The notes: generated by a model not told the origin, from the sequence alone. Positions 22,116 through 33,559 are shown, numbered from the stretch's first letter. The stretch is 64,000 nucleotides of DNA from Crambe crambe (GCA_963924555.1 OZ004582.1:1116001-1180000); one strand, 5' to 3'. Program-made: numbers and translations.

Positions 22116-22557
22116 AGCAGTGTGTGCAGGTTTGTGCAAGTTTAAGTCAGCTAGCTCTGTCAGGGATCCACTGTCAAAAAAAGGTACTACTGACTGTGCA
22201 GCTGAAAGAACAAGGCTAAATGCTAATCTGAACAGCTCGTTGTCTGTTCCGGTAGCTATCAAACATGAATTTCTTGGTTAACGGAACATCCAATCACAAA
22301 AATAACATCAGAAATGGATTCCTTTACCCCAAATTAGTCTAAAAAGAACCTTTATTTGAATTTTTTTGTTACTTTATTTTTGCGTATGTCGGCTAGTAGC
22401 CATTTTGGATTTTCGGCTCTACCGAACTTTCCCCGGACTTTTAAAAGAGGCGTGGGAGCTCATTTTATTTATATACCCTAAAGTACAATATTAAACCATC
22501 AAACTTTGTTAGCCAGAGGTTGGTCACGAAACCACTTTTTTTGACCCTACTATTAAT
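19703..22557 (-). mobile_element. 2.85-kb element with about 40-bp terminal inverted repeats
   Basis: The left terminus TAGTAGGGTAAAAAACAGTG followed by GTTTCGTGACCAACCTCTG is repeated inverted at the right end (22,516-22,557) with two or three changes. The enclosed minus-strand gene fills most of the interior. The flanks offer a possible TA target site but nothing longer. Confidence 0.7.
22116..22515. other. Non-coding 5' part of the 2.85-kb element
   Basis: No coding block. It lies between the start of the Cys-rich gene and the right TIR, so its promoter would be expected here. I see no specific motif I can defend. Confidence 0.4.
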
Positions 22558-22684
22558 TTTAATCTATTTCTTACACTAATGAAAATTTTGGGTATTTAGT
22601 ATTACAAAATTTAATTTAGTAATAATAAGGATATGTGACAGGATAAAAAAGGTGCAAAAAATCAAAATTGGATTATTTACATAG

Positions 22685-23876
22685 CGTGGTAACAACTTGA
22701 TCTCTCTCTTCTTGCGGAAGCTCGTCCAACCATGAGTGAGATGGCATAGGTTGGGAATGCTAGTTGTCAAGTATAGCTTTTTCTTCATTGCTGCAGCCCC
22801 ACTAGCAAGCAGGGGGAAAAGCATATCATCATCAAATGAATCAGACTGAAAAAGCCGCTTCTCAATAGGGGAGTACTTTGAGCGAGCTCGATGGTTAGTG
22901 CTTGAACCAATAGCATAGAGACACTCTTCAGAAGGAAAAATTCTCAGGTCTTTCTTCATCATTAGCTGTGGTTCCATCTGCACTTCTTCCAGGAATTTCG
23001 CTAGCTCTAAATAGTGCACATTCATATCCCAGGTGGATTTAGAGAGCTCTGTGGACTTGGCCAACATCATCTGTGGTCTTTCCAGTATACTCCAAGAACT
23101 TGCATGCAGCTTGAGTGAGAAACAATATCTTGCACGCATTATGAGCAGTCACGAAATATTGGCTTCCAACCTGACGGTCTAGAGACACTTTGGAACAAAC
23201 TGCATAGTACTCTGCTTGATCAGAATCAGAACAACACCCATAAGCATCAAATTCAGATAGTCAAGAAACCCAGATGCACCACACCCATATTCAGGCACTC
23301 CGAAAAGTTTGCAAAACTCATGAACTAGAGTGTCGGTCTGGTGGTACTTACGGCATTCATTCAACAGTCTTCAGGCCATCAAGAAATGCTTTACGCAAGT
23401 TCACCCCTAAGTGCATTGCACAGAAGTTCTCAATGACATCCAATGCATCACCACTAGCAGGGCCAAGCCTTTGCTCATCTTCTTCTCTCTTCTCTTGAAG
23501 TAGGTGATTGAACTTCTTTTGGGTGGATGCGGAGTCTGAAGTTGCTGCTGAAACAAGCGTCCAGTTGATTTTGTTAGCATTGGGTATTTTCAACATATGA
23601 GCAATATCTCTCATTTTCTCTATCTCTCTAGACATATCAGCAATTATGCTCTCAGCACTACCATCCGATCACCAACCCATTGAACGCAATGCCTCCTATT
23701 TTTCTCTGAAATTTAGTTGTCCCGTCTGAGACAGAACTTGCTTGAGAAATAATCCTTGCCATGTGAACCATGCTTACGGTTTTTAACTCATTTAGCACAG
23801 GTTTCACTTGTAGTTTTGATTTTTGATAGAGGCACCTGGTCTGCAAGAACCTGATAATACTATTACATATCACCAT
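22685..23876 (-). pseudogene. Unnamed TE protein (SDGTTKF...LRKAFLDG family), frameshifted
   Basis: In order on the minus strand: KPVLNELKTVSMVHMARI and SVSDGTTKFQRKIGG (23,730); LVSAATSDSASTQKKFNHLL (23,530); ENFCAMHLGVNLRKAFLDGL (23,400); ECRKYHQTDTLVHEFCKLFG and EYGCGASGFLDYL (23,300); VGSQYFVTAHNACKILF (23,150); FLEEVQMEPQLM; and LFPLLASGAAAMKKKLYLT (22,800). The recurrent aspartates (SDGTTK, TSDSAS) make a nuclease fold plausible but unproven. No TIR was found on its upstream side. Confidence 0.55.
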
Positions 23877-23879
23877 AGT

Positions 23880-24738
23880 AAAATGAAATATGACTTGCCC
23901 AGATGGCTAGAAGTGCACACAGCAAATGATTCCAAGTGAGCACACTACTGAGGGACATGCCTATAGCCTAGTGAAAACTTTAAGTTTGGATTTCAGGTTG
24001 ACAACCCTAACTTTGTTAAGCTGAAGCTGTAAGATACCTTGTATGTTTTGCTTTTTATCTTGTAACGTGAGAAAGGATCAAAAACACTATAAAGTTAGGT
24101 ACCTCACTTATTGATATCGTGTAATGGATGTATCAAAAAATCTGGGTGTGGCCTGTGATTAGCAGTGTTCTTGCACTCATGATGGCCAGCACTGTCGCGA
24201 AAAAGTGACACTCCATTGCTGGCCCCCCTCCCTACCACCCTCACACCCAGATCCTTGGAAATAAAAAGTAACTGCATGGCTGTGTGTGTTCCCCTTAGAC
24301 AGGTCTGGAGCGTAGGAAAACTGAAAAGTAATTTGTTTTTTGGTGCTGGTGGAACTTAAGGCAGATGTGTAGTCCCTTTTACGCTGGCACGGGTTAGGAT
24401 GTAACAAAATATTAACTGCATGGCTTATGCATAGTAGGGTCACGTTAAAATAGGAAATAAAGCACGTTATGTGTGCTCCTAACCAAGTTTGGGCCATAAC
24501 AAATAACTAAGATAATGACTGTCAAGAGTAAGAGACAATACAGGTAAGAAACTAACTGCATGTGTGTGCATTCCCTAAACACTTGGTCAGAGTGAAGTAT
24601 CAAAGAAAAAAGTTAACTGTTTTTTGTGTTTTTATGTGGAATTTAAAATTAAGGCATAAAATGTACATTTCCTAGCTGTGCCAGTGTATTAAGGGGTTAA
24701 AAGAAAAAAATGCAGGGTATGTGCATAGCTGAGAAGCC
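23880..24738. other. No firm gene; loose repeated phrase
   Basis: The phrase TAACTGCATGGCT or AACTGCATGTGTGTG followed by TTCCCTTAGAC/TTCCCTAAACA recurs about every 150-200 bp (24,270, 24,415, 24,548). This suggests a decayed tandem repeat of about 150-280 bp. No protein was recognised. Confidence 0.4.
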
Positions 24739-24769
24739 TCAGCGTAAAATTAAAGGTAACAATGATGTG

Positions 24770-25350
24770 TGTGCTCCTCCAGACCTAGAACAAAAATAAG
24801 TAAAGAAACTGAAGTCCAGACTGTGATTGCAACAACTCGTACTCAGTGCTCCTCGTTTGGACATGACCTGCTGTTCTTCCCTACAGGTACCACAGTGTCT
24901 GCTCTTCTTCGCTGGGGGAGGAGCTACAACATCCTCCTCATGCGTACCTTCGGCAACTGGGGTACCACCTCTACTTCCTGGCTTTGGTACAGAAAGTCTG
25001 GGGCAGCAATCTTCCTCAGGACATAACTCTCTGATCTGGGTCAAAAAGATACCACTGTCGCTCTGCAGAAAGACCCTTTGGCTGCACTCGCTCAGGATAT
25101 TCACTGGGATCTCTTCAATAGGGTGAACTTCACCTCCTCCTCATCCGAATGTGTCTTCACGTACACCACTGATGCTAAACTCTCCTTCACTCTATCCACT
25201 GCCTCATCCTTTAACATATCCATGAGACCATTGATGTTGACTGAGTTGTCTTTGAGATCTTCCAGCTCTTTAATGTCCCATGCCAATTTGAACAGAGTCT
25301 TTCCCACATCCTGTTTGTTGGAATATTCATCATTAGATTTCTGCAATACT
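24770..25350 (-). CDS. Hypothetical exon pair, unrecognised
   Basis: After a pyrimidine-rich acceptor (TTTTTGTAG) the minus frame reads KSNDEYSNKQDVGKTLFKLA and ESLASVVYVKTHSDEE. A second frame continues VHPIEEIPVNILSECSQRVF, GIFLTQIRELCPEEDCC and APPPAKKSRHCGTCR. The shift between frames near 25,130 looks like a lesion. The acidic, coiled N-terminal part and the later Cys and basic cluster look like a real protein, but I recognise no family. Confidence 0.35.
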
Positions 25351-25490
25351 ACAAAAACAATCAAAAACAAGGAAGATAAAATCAAAAAATAAATAAAATA
25401 ACGAAACAAATCTGATTAAAGAGTTCCACCCACCAATAAAATGCTCAAGTTGTCAACTTGAAGTCAAGCATGGAGTTAAGCTAGGGCAGC

Positions 25491-26100
25491 ATGGAATCAG
25501 GAAAAGATCTTGTCCATTATAATATTATTGCAGAGTCAAAGCGCGAAGCGCTAGTAACTAAAATAACGAAGGCCAAGTTTTTTTACCCTTCATCAACTGA
25601 TTCTGCAAATATTGATGATGAGCTTTTGTTAGTTAGCTACAGCACAAGGTATTTTCGATTCATTGCTAACTGGCTTGCAGACACTAGTCTATTTCTGAAG
25701 AAGAATGCACTAAACTTGTAGGAATTGGAACTGATGGAGCATCAGCCAATCTTGCAGCAAATGGTTTGAAAGGAATGGTCGAGGAGAAGGTTAATTGGAT
25801 TTTTTGGATGTGGTGCCTGGCACATAGATTGGAATTGGCTGTAAAGGATGCTTTGAATGACATTGATGAGATGATGTTACGTTTGTACTACCTGTATTAA
25901 AACTCCCCGAAGAAGTGCAGAGAACTTGAAGATGTTATTTCAACTCTTCGTGAATGTGTAGAATTTGAATCAAGTGGAAAAAAACCTTTAAGAGCTAGTG
26001 GCACAAGGTGGAATACTCATAAGCTTCTTGCCATGAAACGAATCATTTCCAACTATGGTGCATATTGGGGGATTAATTCTCATAGCATTTTTTATGAAGG
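25491..26100 (+). pseudogene. hAT transposase fragment (ZNF862-like)
   Basis: The first frame reads LVHYNIIAESKREALVTKI. After a frameshift near 25,715 it gives LVGIGTDGASANLAANGLKG, then WMWCLAHRLELAVKDALND with DEMMLRLYYLY. After a TAA at 25,898 it continues KKCRELEDVISTLRECVEFE and RASGTRWNTHKLLAMKRI. The D in GTDGA and the C-x2-H region (WCLAHRLEL) are hAT catalytic-core landmarks. The N-terminal zinc finger and dimerisation tail are missing. Confidence 0.75.
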
Positions 26101-26529
26101 TACATACCTATGGAGTTAGAAAATACATGATAGCATCGCAGCTGTGGTAGCTTGTGGCTTTTATCGCTCATTTTGTAGCCCCAACCACTGTGAATTTATA
26201 TCATGCATGCAGACAATGTACAAGCAGACTTGTTAACATGCATGATGATGTCATTTCATGCATGATACAATCTTGTGGTCACCTAACCACACCCTTATGC
26301 CATGTGCTGACTCATCAAAAAAAGCACATGTCTATTTCTGGCTGGCTATTTACCTGGCAGTAGAACGAGGTAAGTAAAAGCTAGCTAGTTTTACACATAG
26401 CAGTCTCAAAGAATGATAGTAAAGCTTTCTGATTTCTGTCCTTCTAGGCATTTGCCAGCTACTTCTATTATATCAACTTTTTGTAAATTTCTGGTATATG
26501 TGTAACTGTAATAATAATCTTTCTATTAA

Positions 26530-27540
26530 TGGAAGATGCCAGGGATAGAAATGAAGAGTGCTGTATTATCTGCACACAACGAACTTCAGAAAAAGATAGC
26601 CACTTATATATCCTCAAACGTATGATTCGTGGCTAACCTTGCTTAAAGCTGCTGAAACGAGAAAATATGATCCAATTACAGATGCTGCAAAAGAGTTAGG
26701 AGAAAATGAGTTTCCTAAAATTTATTACCATCGCAAGTGTAGGAGTATTTTTACCATGAAGCGAGATTTGGAGACTATTCTGAAAAGAGAAGCTAATGAA
26801 AGTCTTGGTGATGAAGCTGTCTGCTCCTCAAAGCGGTTATGCAGGAGAGTATCAGAGTCAAGGGTATATGATCCTATCTGTATTTTTTGTGAGAAAGTCA
26901 AGTTTTTAAAGAGTTCTAAGTCACGTGAAAAGCTTAGAAAAGCTGTTGAGCTGTGTGCTGACCAAACCCTGAGAGAATGTGCAACTCAGAAAGGTGATAG
27001 AAAGATTCTGGCAATAACAAGTAGAGATATAGTTGCTGCTGAGGCCGACTATCACCTTTCTTGCTATAAAAATTACACAAGAGAAAAAAGAAAGGGTGTA
27101 AGAGTGAAGATGATGCATATCAAATGGTAGAAAGAGAAGCGTTTGCTGATCTTTTTGAGCTATCCGAACTGTTGTCATTCCAAGCAAAAAAATCGTGCCT
27201 GTCAGTTCTTTGACAACAAAATTGGAGTCATCAATGTTGTCTGGCGGAATCATTTCCATCCGTGATTCAACGCGGAAGCACATCCGTCGAAGACTAGAAT
27301 CAGAGCTGGCAAATTCAGTACAAATCTATCCTGATGACAAGGGAAAGTTACTGATGGTTCCAGACAGTGTGCAACTGCGTGATGCTGTTTTAGAAATTCA
27401 GAGTCTGCGTAAAGAACTTGGAATTTGGAAACCAAAGTAACTGATCTTATGAAAATTACAGATCAAGTGTCATCAGCAATCAGATCAGCTGTCAAAGAAG
27501 ACAAAGAGCCAACTCCTTCCCCATTCCACCCATCTAATCA
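26530..27540 (+). pseudogene. Cys-rich TE ORF, N-terminal half, frameshifted
   Basis: It starts near 26,545 with NEECCIICTQRTSEKDSHLY. A frameshift near 26,610 leads to LLKAAETRKYDPITDAAKEL, YYHRKCRSIF, then DPICIFCEKVKFLKSSKSR, and ITSRDIVAAEADYHLSCYKN. Another shift near 27,195 leads to VSSLTTKLESSM and RDSTRKHIRRRLESELANSV with DDKGKLLMVPDSV. Paired CxxC and HxxC motifs indicate zinc binding. The layout is the N-terminus of the same broad class of uncharacterised animal TE proteins as the gene at 19.7-22.1 kb. The downstream half is absent. Confidence 0.6.
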
Positions 27541-27549
27541 GAGAGTGCG

Positions 27550-27870
27550 GTAGAAGTAGGGATGGCAGGTCAAAGTCCATAGGACAGTATAAACTAAAAA
27601 CTCTTCTTTCTCTTCTACCCTTACTCTACAGATTCTCACAAGTCATGGCCCTATCCCTACATCTACACAGAAGACAGGACAATGTATAATAATCTAAAAT
27701 TCATTCTATAACATCAACAAAAAATAATTTCAAAAATTGACTTTTGTTCTAGTTTTTCAACATAATAATAATCAGATCGGCGTACTGACTAACTGGCTAT
27801 AGTTGTCACAATTATAACATGGCGATTAGATGGAGCGGTACTTAGAGGCTGATCTTTTGCTATTCGTTTT
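27550..27870 (+). repeat. Dispersed repeat, copy 2 (inverted relative to 12.5-12.9 kb)
   Basis: It carries CTACCCTTACTCTACAG, ATTGACTTTTGTTC, GACTAACTGGCTATAG and CTTAGAGGCTGATCTTTTGC, each the reverse complement of words in copy 1 and in the reverse order. Confidence 0.6.
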
Positions 27871-28289
27871 CACTAAGGTTATACTTCACAATTCAGTGGT
27901 ATAGTTACGTAGTATGCAATGCGCGCACGTGCTAGCTTCTTTTGAAATGCAGCTGCTTTTAAAGTGCAATCCTTCTATCTACCTCTGAATCATATAAATT
28001 AAGTAACAGTCACTCTTCTGAGACACAAGGTCAAGGTCTTCTGCTGTTTGTTCAACAAGGTATGTTATACTCACTCTTTCCTTTGTTTGACTCCTGAGTC
28101 CAGTGCTTCTTTTCATTTTATAATCAGCTGCTTGCAACTTTGGAACTGTTTCCTTACAATTCCAGTGCTCTGCAGCTATTTGTACAAAAAAATGTGTTCA
28201 GTGTCAACCATATTCACTCTTTCATAAGTGTTTCTTTCTCTGACTATGTAGCACTATCAGTTTGGAACTACTCCACTAATCTCAACCAG

Positions 28290-28852
28290 TGCCACCTCCA
28301 GCTGCACACCCCCTCCCAAAAGGTAAGCAACTAACTAGCTATACCTCCCTTTGCACACCCCCTCCCAGAAGGTAAGTAACTAAAGATAACAATTTCATTA
28401 CTCATACAATTGCATCATCCAGTGCCACCTCCAGCTGCGCGCCCCACCTCCCATTGCACACCCCCTCCCAGAAGGTAAGTAACTAAAGATAATTTCATTA
28501 CTCATACAATTACATCATCCAGTGCCACCTCCAGCTGTGTGCCCCCTCCCAGAAGGTAAAGAATTATACATAGATAACATATTTCATTACTCTTATATCC
28601 AGTGCCACCTCCAGCTGCGCACCCCCTCCCAGAAGGTAAGCAACTATAGATAACATATTTCATTACTCTTACAATTACGTCATCCAGTACCACCTACTGC
28701 ACGCCCCCTCGGTCTCCCAGAAGGTAAGCAACTATAAATAAAACATTTCATGATCTTACGATTACATCATCCAGTGCCACCTCCAGCTGCGCACCCCCTC
28801 CCAGAAGGTAAGCAACTAACTATAGATAGCATCTTACAATTACTTCATCCAG
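28290..28852 (+). repeat. Tandem array of 33-nt micro-exon units with splice-like borders
   Basis: The unit is about 80-100 bp. Each exon-like core starts after a pyrimidine/AT-rich tract and CAG, reads TGCCACCTCCAGCTGCGCAC and then CCCCTCCCAGAAG, and is followed by GTAAGC or GTAAGT. Cores: 28,290-28,322 (33 nt), 28,423-28,474 (52), 28,523-28,555 (33), 28,603-28,635 (33), 28,688-28,723 (36) and 28,775-28,807 (33). A truncated unit without its own acceptor lies at about 28,344-28,372. The spacers also repeat (ATTTCATTACTC, ACAATTACATCATCCAG). Confidence 0.85.
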
Positions 28853-29524
28853 TGCCACTTCCAACTGCACACCCTCACCCAGGGTGGAGGGCTAGGGCCA
28901 GGGCCAGGCGCAGAGGGAGGGGTGTTCGATTCTGCCTGTTCCCATGTGAGTACATACTTAACCATTTTCCACCAACACATTATATAACATGTATCACCAT
29001 AATCTTTAATTCCAGACCCTAATATGTATCGAGGAAACTGTAAGTAATATAAAACATTACAAAATCACTTAGCTATATATAAACTGGAAGCATTCACTTG
29101 CCTTCTTTATGCCCCCAAGTTGTCATCAACTAGAATCAATGAACTTAGGTATCATCTCAAGAAAGGGGAAATCGAGAGTCATCAGCTTCCACCATGCAAG
29201 GACTGCCTAGTACAGCATACCCTAAGAGCGAACTATCAGGCCGAAATTTGGCAAAGATGTCTACAGCAGGATCCACAAGTGCCAAGTCCTATTGGTAGAG
29301 GGTGGAAGTTGGAGAAGCAGGAACAGCTCGTTATCAACTGGATGGAAGGCCAACCAGCACCTCAAGCCATTCTAGACTTGCTTGCTTGCAATCGTGCAAG
29401 GAAGTGAGCTACCCAAGTGTGAGTGTATGGCAAATGAGCTCAAGTGTACTGATATGTGCAGACTACCAGACTGTGACAACCAGCCAAACCAACAAGAGAG
29501 TGAAGATGACGATTATTAACCATT
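28290..29524 (+). CDS. Spliced gene: Pro-rich micro-exon repeat plus CXC-domain C-terminus
   Basis: If each core is spliced with 33- or 36-nt exons, phase is kept and the product contains 11-residue repeats VPPPAAHPLPE. The 93-nt exon 28,853-28,945 adds an Arg-rich stretch (GWRARARARRRGRG). A 24-nt exon follows (29,016-29,039), then the terminal exon from 29,120: LKKGEIESHQLPPCKDCLVQ, HTLRANYQAEIWQRC, NWMEGQPAPQAILDLLAC. All borders are GT-AG and all three junction phases agree. In the last exon a 2-nt loss near 29,405 shifts into ELPKCECMANELKCTDMC, a tesmin/TSO1-like CXC motif. The C-terminal layout resembles TE-derived animal proteins. The start codon and 5' exon are not identified. Confidence 0.5.
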
Positions 29525-30214
29525 AGATTGCCGATTTGTTGTCATGAGTAGTTGAATACTACAGAGTTATCTCTAATCTTAAGATAAATCAAATTTCCAC
29601 CTATACCCATTGAAACTATATGCACTATACTGGAAATTTGTGGTTGGGATTGATATATTTTTTCATTATTTACTGAAAGCTACCACTATTTCAATGCTAT
29701 CATGCATTTTTAATATATATATGAGTACACATTCCCAAAAAGTACCATGAACCTTAATCCCCCCAAATGGTACCAACCGACCCCCCTGGCTCATGGACTA
29801 ATCCTGCTATAAAAGCTTCTGACAAAGCAAAACTTCGTGGTTATTACAATAAATGGACAAGAGCAAACGATCTACTTGGATGTGGTTTAATTCTATTGGA
29901 AGTGATGATGATGTCCAGTTCTATTGTAATGAAGTTCAGGCAACTAAGTTGCTGAAGGCACTTGGCTAACTGTTCGTGGTAATTCTATTGCTGGAACCTG
30001 GTTGGAACAGTATCAGCAAATTGTTAGTAAGCCAGGTTCATCTAGGCTTACAGGGTTTCATCTAGGAATTTCAATTTGGGGGGAAGCTCACTGGGCCGTA
30101 GGCCACGGCAAGGGGAGGGTGCGGGAGGTGCGAACAAAAATTTCACTTATAATTTTTTGGAGGAGGCTAATTCTCCACAAATTTCAATACTCTATTAGGG
30201 AAGGGATTAACTCA
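29525..30214. other. No firm gene
   Basis: AT-rich 3' flank of the CXC gene, followed by a 62-codon plus-strand ORF at 29,767 with no recognised family. I would not call it a gene. Confidence 0.4.
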
Positions 30215-30266
30215 AGAACCCGACCATTGATTTTTTTTTCAAAAGCAGTGATTTGGTTTTGAATAC

Positions 30267-30900
30267 CTAGCTCTTTTTGGTAGAGATCAGGACTGAACTG
30301 CTTTTGCCACAAATGCCACGGACAGGTTCCAAAGCAGAAAATCCTTGGACGCGTAAGGACACAGTGTTTGTACAAAATTCCTGTACAGTTGGGTTGTCAT
30401 TTTTCCCCCCAGCACTTCTGTTTCCCAAAAAGGATTCTAGTGGATCTTGACAAAATCTTTCAGATAGGATGTACTCAACCCCTGATTCTGATAACAAGCA
30501 TGGGACCATCTCCATAAAAGACAGAACTAAAAGTAATTTGGGGAATAGTGTGCTCTATTAACCATAGATATAATAATCCTTCCTACCATGCACAGAGTCC
30601 TCCTAATCTTGGAGATACTCAAGAAACCAACGTGCCACTACAGAAAGAGAATTGTGTCGTTAAAAAAGTTCTTGGTATTTAAAAGACAGGGGTCTCTATA
30701 AGGTCCGGCTTTCTCTTCTTGACACACTCGGAGATGCAACGGATGTTGAAACATCGAAAATCTGTCAAACACTTCGATGAAGTTTATTTCTCCATAGTGT
30801 CATCATCCCCATAATTTTCAAGGGCATGAGCAATAGATGAACTTAAAAACCTAAATATACACTTACTTTCATCCTTGAATAAATATGGTCCCTCTGTAAC
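30267..30900 (-). pseudogene. P-element-type (THAP9-like) transposase C-terminal fragment
   Basis: The minus strand has WFLEYLQD then EDSVHGRK near 30,600. Further on it reads VEYILSERFCQDPLESFLGN, KNDNPTVQEFCTNTVSLRVQ and ALEPVRGICGK. ERFxQDPLExFFG...NDNPT is the C-terminal signature of P-element superfamily transposases. Frames are broken, and the THAP domain and nuclease core are not found upstream. Confidence 0.6.
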
Positions 30901-31664
30901 TTAGGAACAAGGCTGAGTCCAGAAGCTGTCCTGTTCTGATTATAAAGAGTGACAAGATGATTCCATCCTTCTAACCATTTGGTTTATCCATTTTGAACAA
31001 TAGTCTTAATGTGTATGCATGCAGCGCTTCTTTTATATACCCATTTGGTTATCCATAACCTGTTTGATCTGTTTCTAGGAGGATGAAAAAAAATGAGGAA
31101 GAGGAAACAAGATATATGGTGCATTCATTCCCTCAGACGATACTTCTTTTTTTTTGTTTTCCCATCCTGTATTAAATCATGCTATTGCATGTAATGGCCA
31201 TTTTGAACTTTGATATGAATGTCTTTATTTTATTACATGGGATCTCTTTGGAGTCCCAAATTAAAACTTTGAGGAATGATGATTGCATATCATATGAAAG
31301 AGCATCAAAAGAACTTCAAGATGATACAGTGGCCCCTCCCTTATCCGGACTCCCCAGATGTGGACACCTCCCTCTACCGGGCACCAATTGTGAACTTTGA
31401 ACTTAAATTTATGATGACATCATGAATATTTTATAATAACATTGTGGGTGTAGTTTAAATTGCGCAAACGTGTGTGCTCACTTGTAGTTCCTTTTCAGCT
31501 GCAAAAAATGTCTAAAAGAAAGTGCAATGTTAGCATTTGAGTACTTGCTACAGGACTAGCCATCAATGTATATACTGATGTTTTATTGCATGACATACAT
31601 ACTTATAGCTATAATACTACTTTTATAATGTACATTAACAAGCCATGCCTCCCAAAAACCAAAC
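30901..31664. other. No gene; possible pogo-like transposon end
   Basis: CAGTGGCCCCTCCCTTATCC at 31,328 resembles pogo/Tigger termini (CAGT-NACCTC...ATCCG). No matching inverted end was identified within 2 kb. The rest is AT-rich and unassigned. Confidence 0.3.
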
Positions 31665-32010
31665 TTACCACTAATGACTTTGTACTCATTTCTTCATAAA
31701 ATCTGTGCTGGATGTTTCGCTTCACATGTCATCACCACTGAGTTTAAAGAATTCTAAATATTTGCATAGGACCCTGGAGATAAGAGTGATGTTTTTCTTC
31801 AGTTTTGCATCATCAACTAGTGTTGGTAGCAAAGACTTCGCCACAGACCGAAGTTTGCCGGACAAGCTGACAAAATCAACACGATTTTCAACGGCATATA
31901 GGTGGAAATAGTGGAGAGATTTGTTACGTCGGTCTAAACGCATGTGTCGTGTACAAACATTTTTGTCAATGTTGTCTCCACATTATCAGAATACTCGTCA
32001 TAAGCACTTC
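31665..32010 (-). pseudogene. DUF6589-type TE protein fragment
   Basis: The minus strand reads DNIDKNVCTRHMRLDRRNKS, LHYFHLYAVENRVDF, then LLPTLVDDAKLKKNITLISR and HVKRNIQHRFYEEMSTKSLV. The GDN-[IV]-DK...SLHYFHxYAVxDR and PHxYSxEMSxKS patterns are typical of DUF6589 proteins found in fungal and invertebrate mobile elements. The second part is in a shifted frame. Only this core is present. Confidence 0.6.
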
Positions 32011-33549
32011 TACCACAGCACCTGCAATAACACAACATAACATCAAGGGCTTATCAACTGCCAGAGGGCTTGTAACTCCCACATGGACTAGTATAGACAG
32101 TGACATTATGGCAACATTGATCCAGATACTTTTCACTTTCAGTAAATTGCAGTGAAACTATTGACTACATTTCGCTGTCTATATTAGTTGCAAGCCTGTC
32201 CCGGCCATGTTACAATTGTGACAACTATAGCCAATGAGTCAGTACGTCGGTAAATTTCATCATGTGTGACTTCTGCCTTATCTAATTATGACACGCGATG
32301 ATGCTTCGATCGATGTGCTACAATTAGAACTAACATCAGGGGAGAAACTACCAGCAGTCTTGGAAGTGTCAAGTTGGTTATACTTATGTTCCATCATAAA
32401 AGGGTAACATAGGCTCTTTCCAAAGCCATGCTACTTCCTTCATAAACTGCTCTCATCTACAGATGCTGCTCATCCTTCAAGGAGAGATCACTAAAGCCTA
32501 ACCTTCCAAGTCAAACTAGCACTGCTAGGAACACTAGACATTATCTATGACATTATGAATCAATGACATCATTTGTATTACGCATTTGTACGTAGAATGA
32601 ACTGAAGAATTATGGAAGAATACAAATTCAGATTTCCGTGAAAAACCTGAGCATGCGCAGTCAGTGTGTACCAGGCTCTCTTTCTAAGTTTCTTACTGAA
32701 TCCTATCAAGGTGCTACTAAAATAAATAAATGTTGCAAAATCCATTCTTTAAAACAGGGGCCAAGTAGGTGGTTGGTGTGACATAAAACTCTCCTAGGGA
32801 ATATGTGGGATCAACAGTTAAAATACCTTGCCCCTTTGCTAGAAACCAGTCCAGGTCCATATTTTTGGACTGTATCAGACCTGCTGCCCCACCGACTTCC
32901 TACATAGTACCTCCAGTGCCTAGGGTTTACACATTTTTGTTCTGTCACAGGCTGGTTACAAGTTGTAGATTTTCGCAAACTTGAGTATGCACAGTGCATC
33001 CACTGGATTTGAGAAGAAAGAACTTACCACGAAGTGTTTGCTAGTGTAAAACAAGGTGGCATCCGGCAGAACCAGTATTTCATTTTTGGTCCTCGTTTCA
33101 GCCCAACACACTTGATACGAGACCATGACAAACAATCGTCAGCTTTTGCTTGACAACATCCATGACTAACACCCAGGCATCGTTGGAGAAGTATGATGGA
33201 TGTCGACATTTTCATCCACAACAGCATCTGGGAGCTTTTCTGCCTTTCTTATTTCACTGAAAGAGAAAGGTATGTTGCAATTTTAAAAGAGTACTTCACT
33301 TCAGTTATGTTTATTCTTTCCACAGTTATGTTGTAATGGTTTGTTGGTGCCAAGGTCACAGCTACAGCACTGAACAACTCTGGTCACCTGATTGATAGAG
33401 TTTTGACTATTATTAAGGCCACCAATTTTGGTTTACCAGAACAGCTTTCTTGGTATAGGTAAACCAATCACAGTAAGGTCGAAGCCCTTAGGCCGGCCCC
33501 GTTTTCGCATCACTAGGGGAGTGTGATCGCTAAGGGGGGATATCAAAGC
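32011..33549. other. No firm gene; short dispersed-repeat copy at about 32,195-32,260
   Basis: CCATGTTACAATTGTGACAA and CTATAGCCAATGAGTC match the inverted repeat family at 12.6 and 27.8 kb. Minus-strand pieces at 32,811-33,227 hold a few protein-like runs (ENVDIHHTSPTMP) that I cannot assign. The remainder is unassigned AT-rich sequence. Confidence 0.35.
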
Positions 33550-33559
33550 TATGATGATT

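Noticed and set aside
28502-28693. Minus-strand ORF across the micro-exon array
   Set aside because: It runs through spacer and core alike and mirrors the repeat; the plus strand has consistent splice borders and downstream exons.
28290-28852. CRISPR-like alternation of repeat and spacer
   Set aside because: The spacers are themselves repeated and the cores are splice-bordered; the context is a eukaryotic TE-rich genome.
31328-31440. Complete pogo/Tigger element
   Set aside because: Only one plausible terminus was seen; no inverted partner or ORF of the right type is adjacent.
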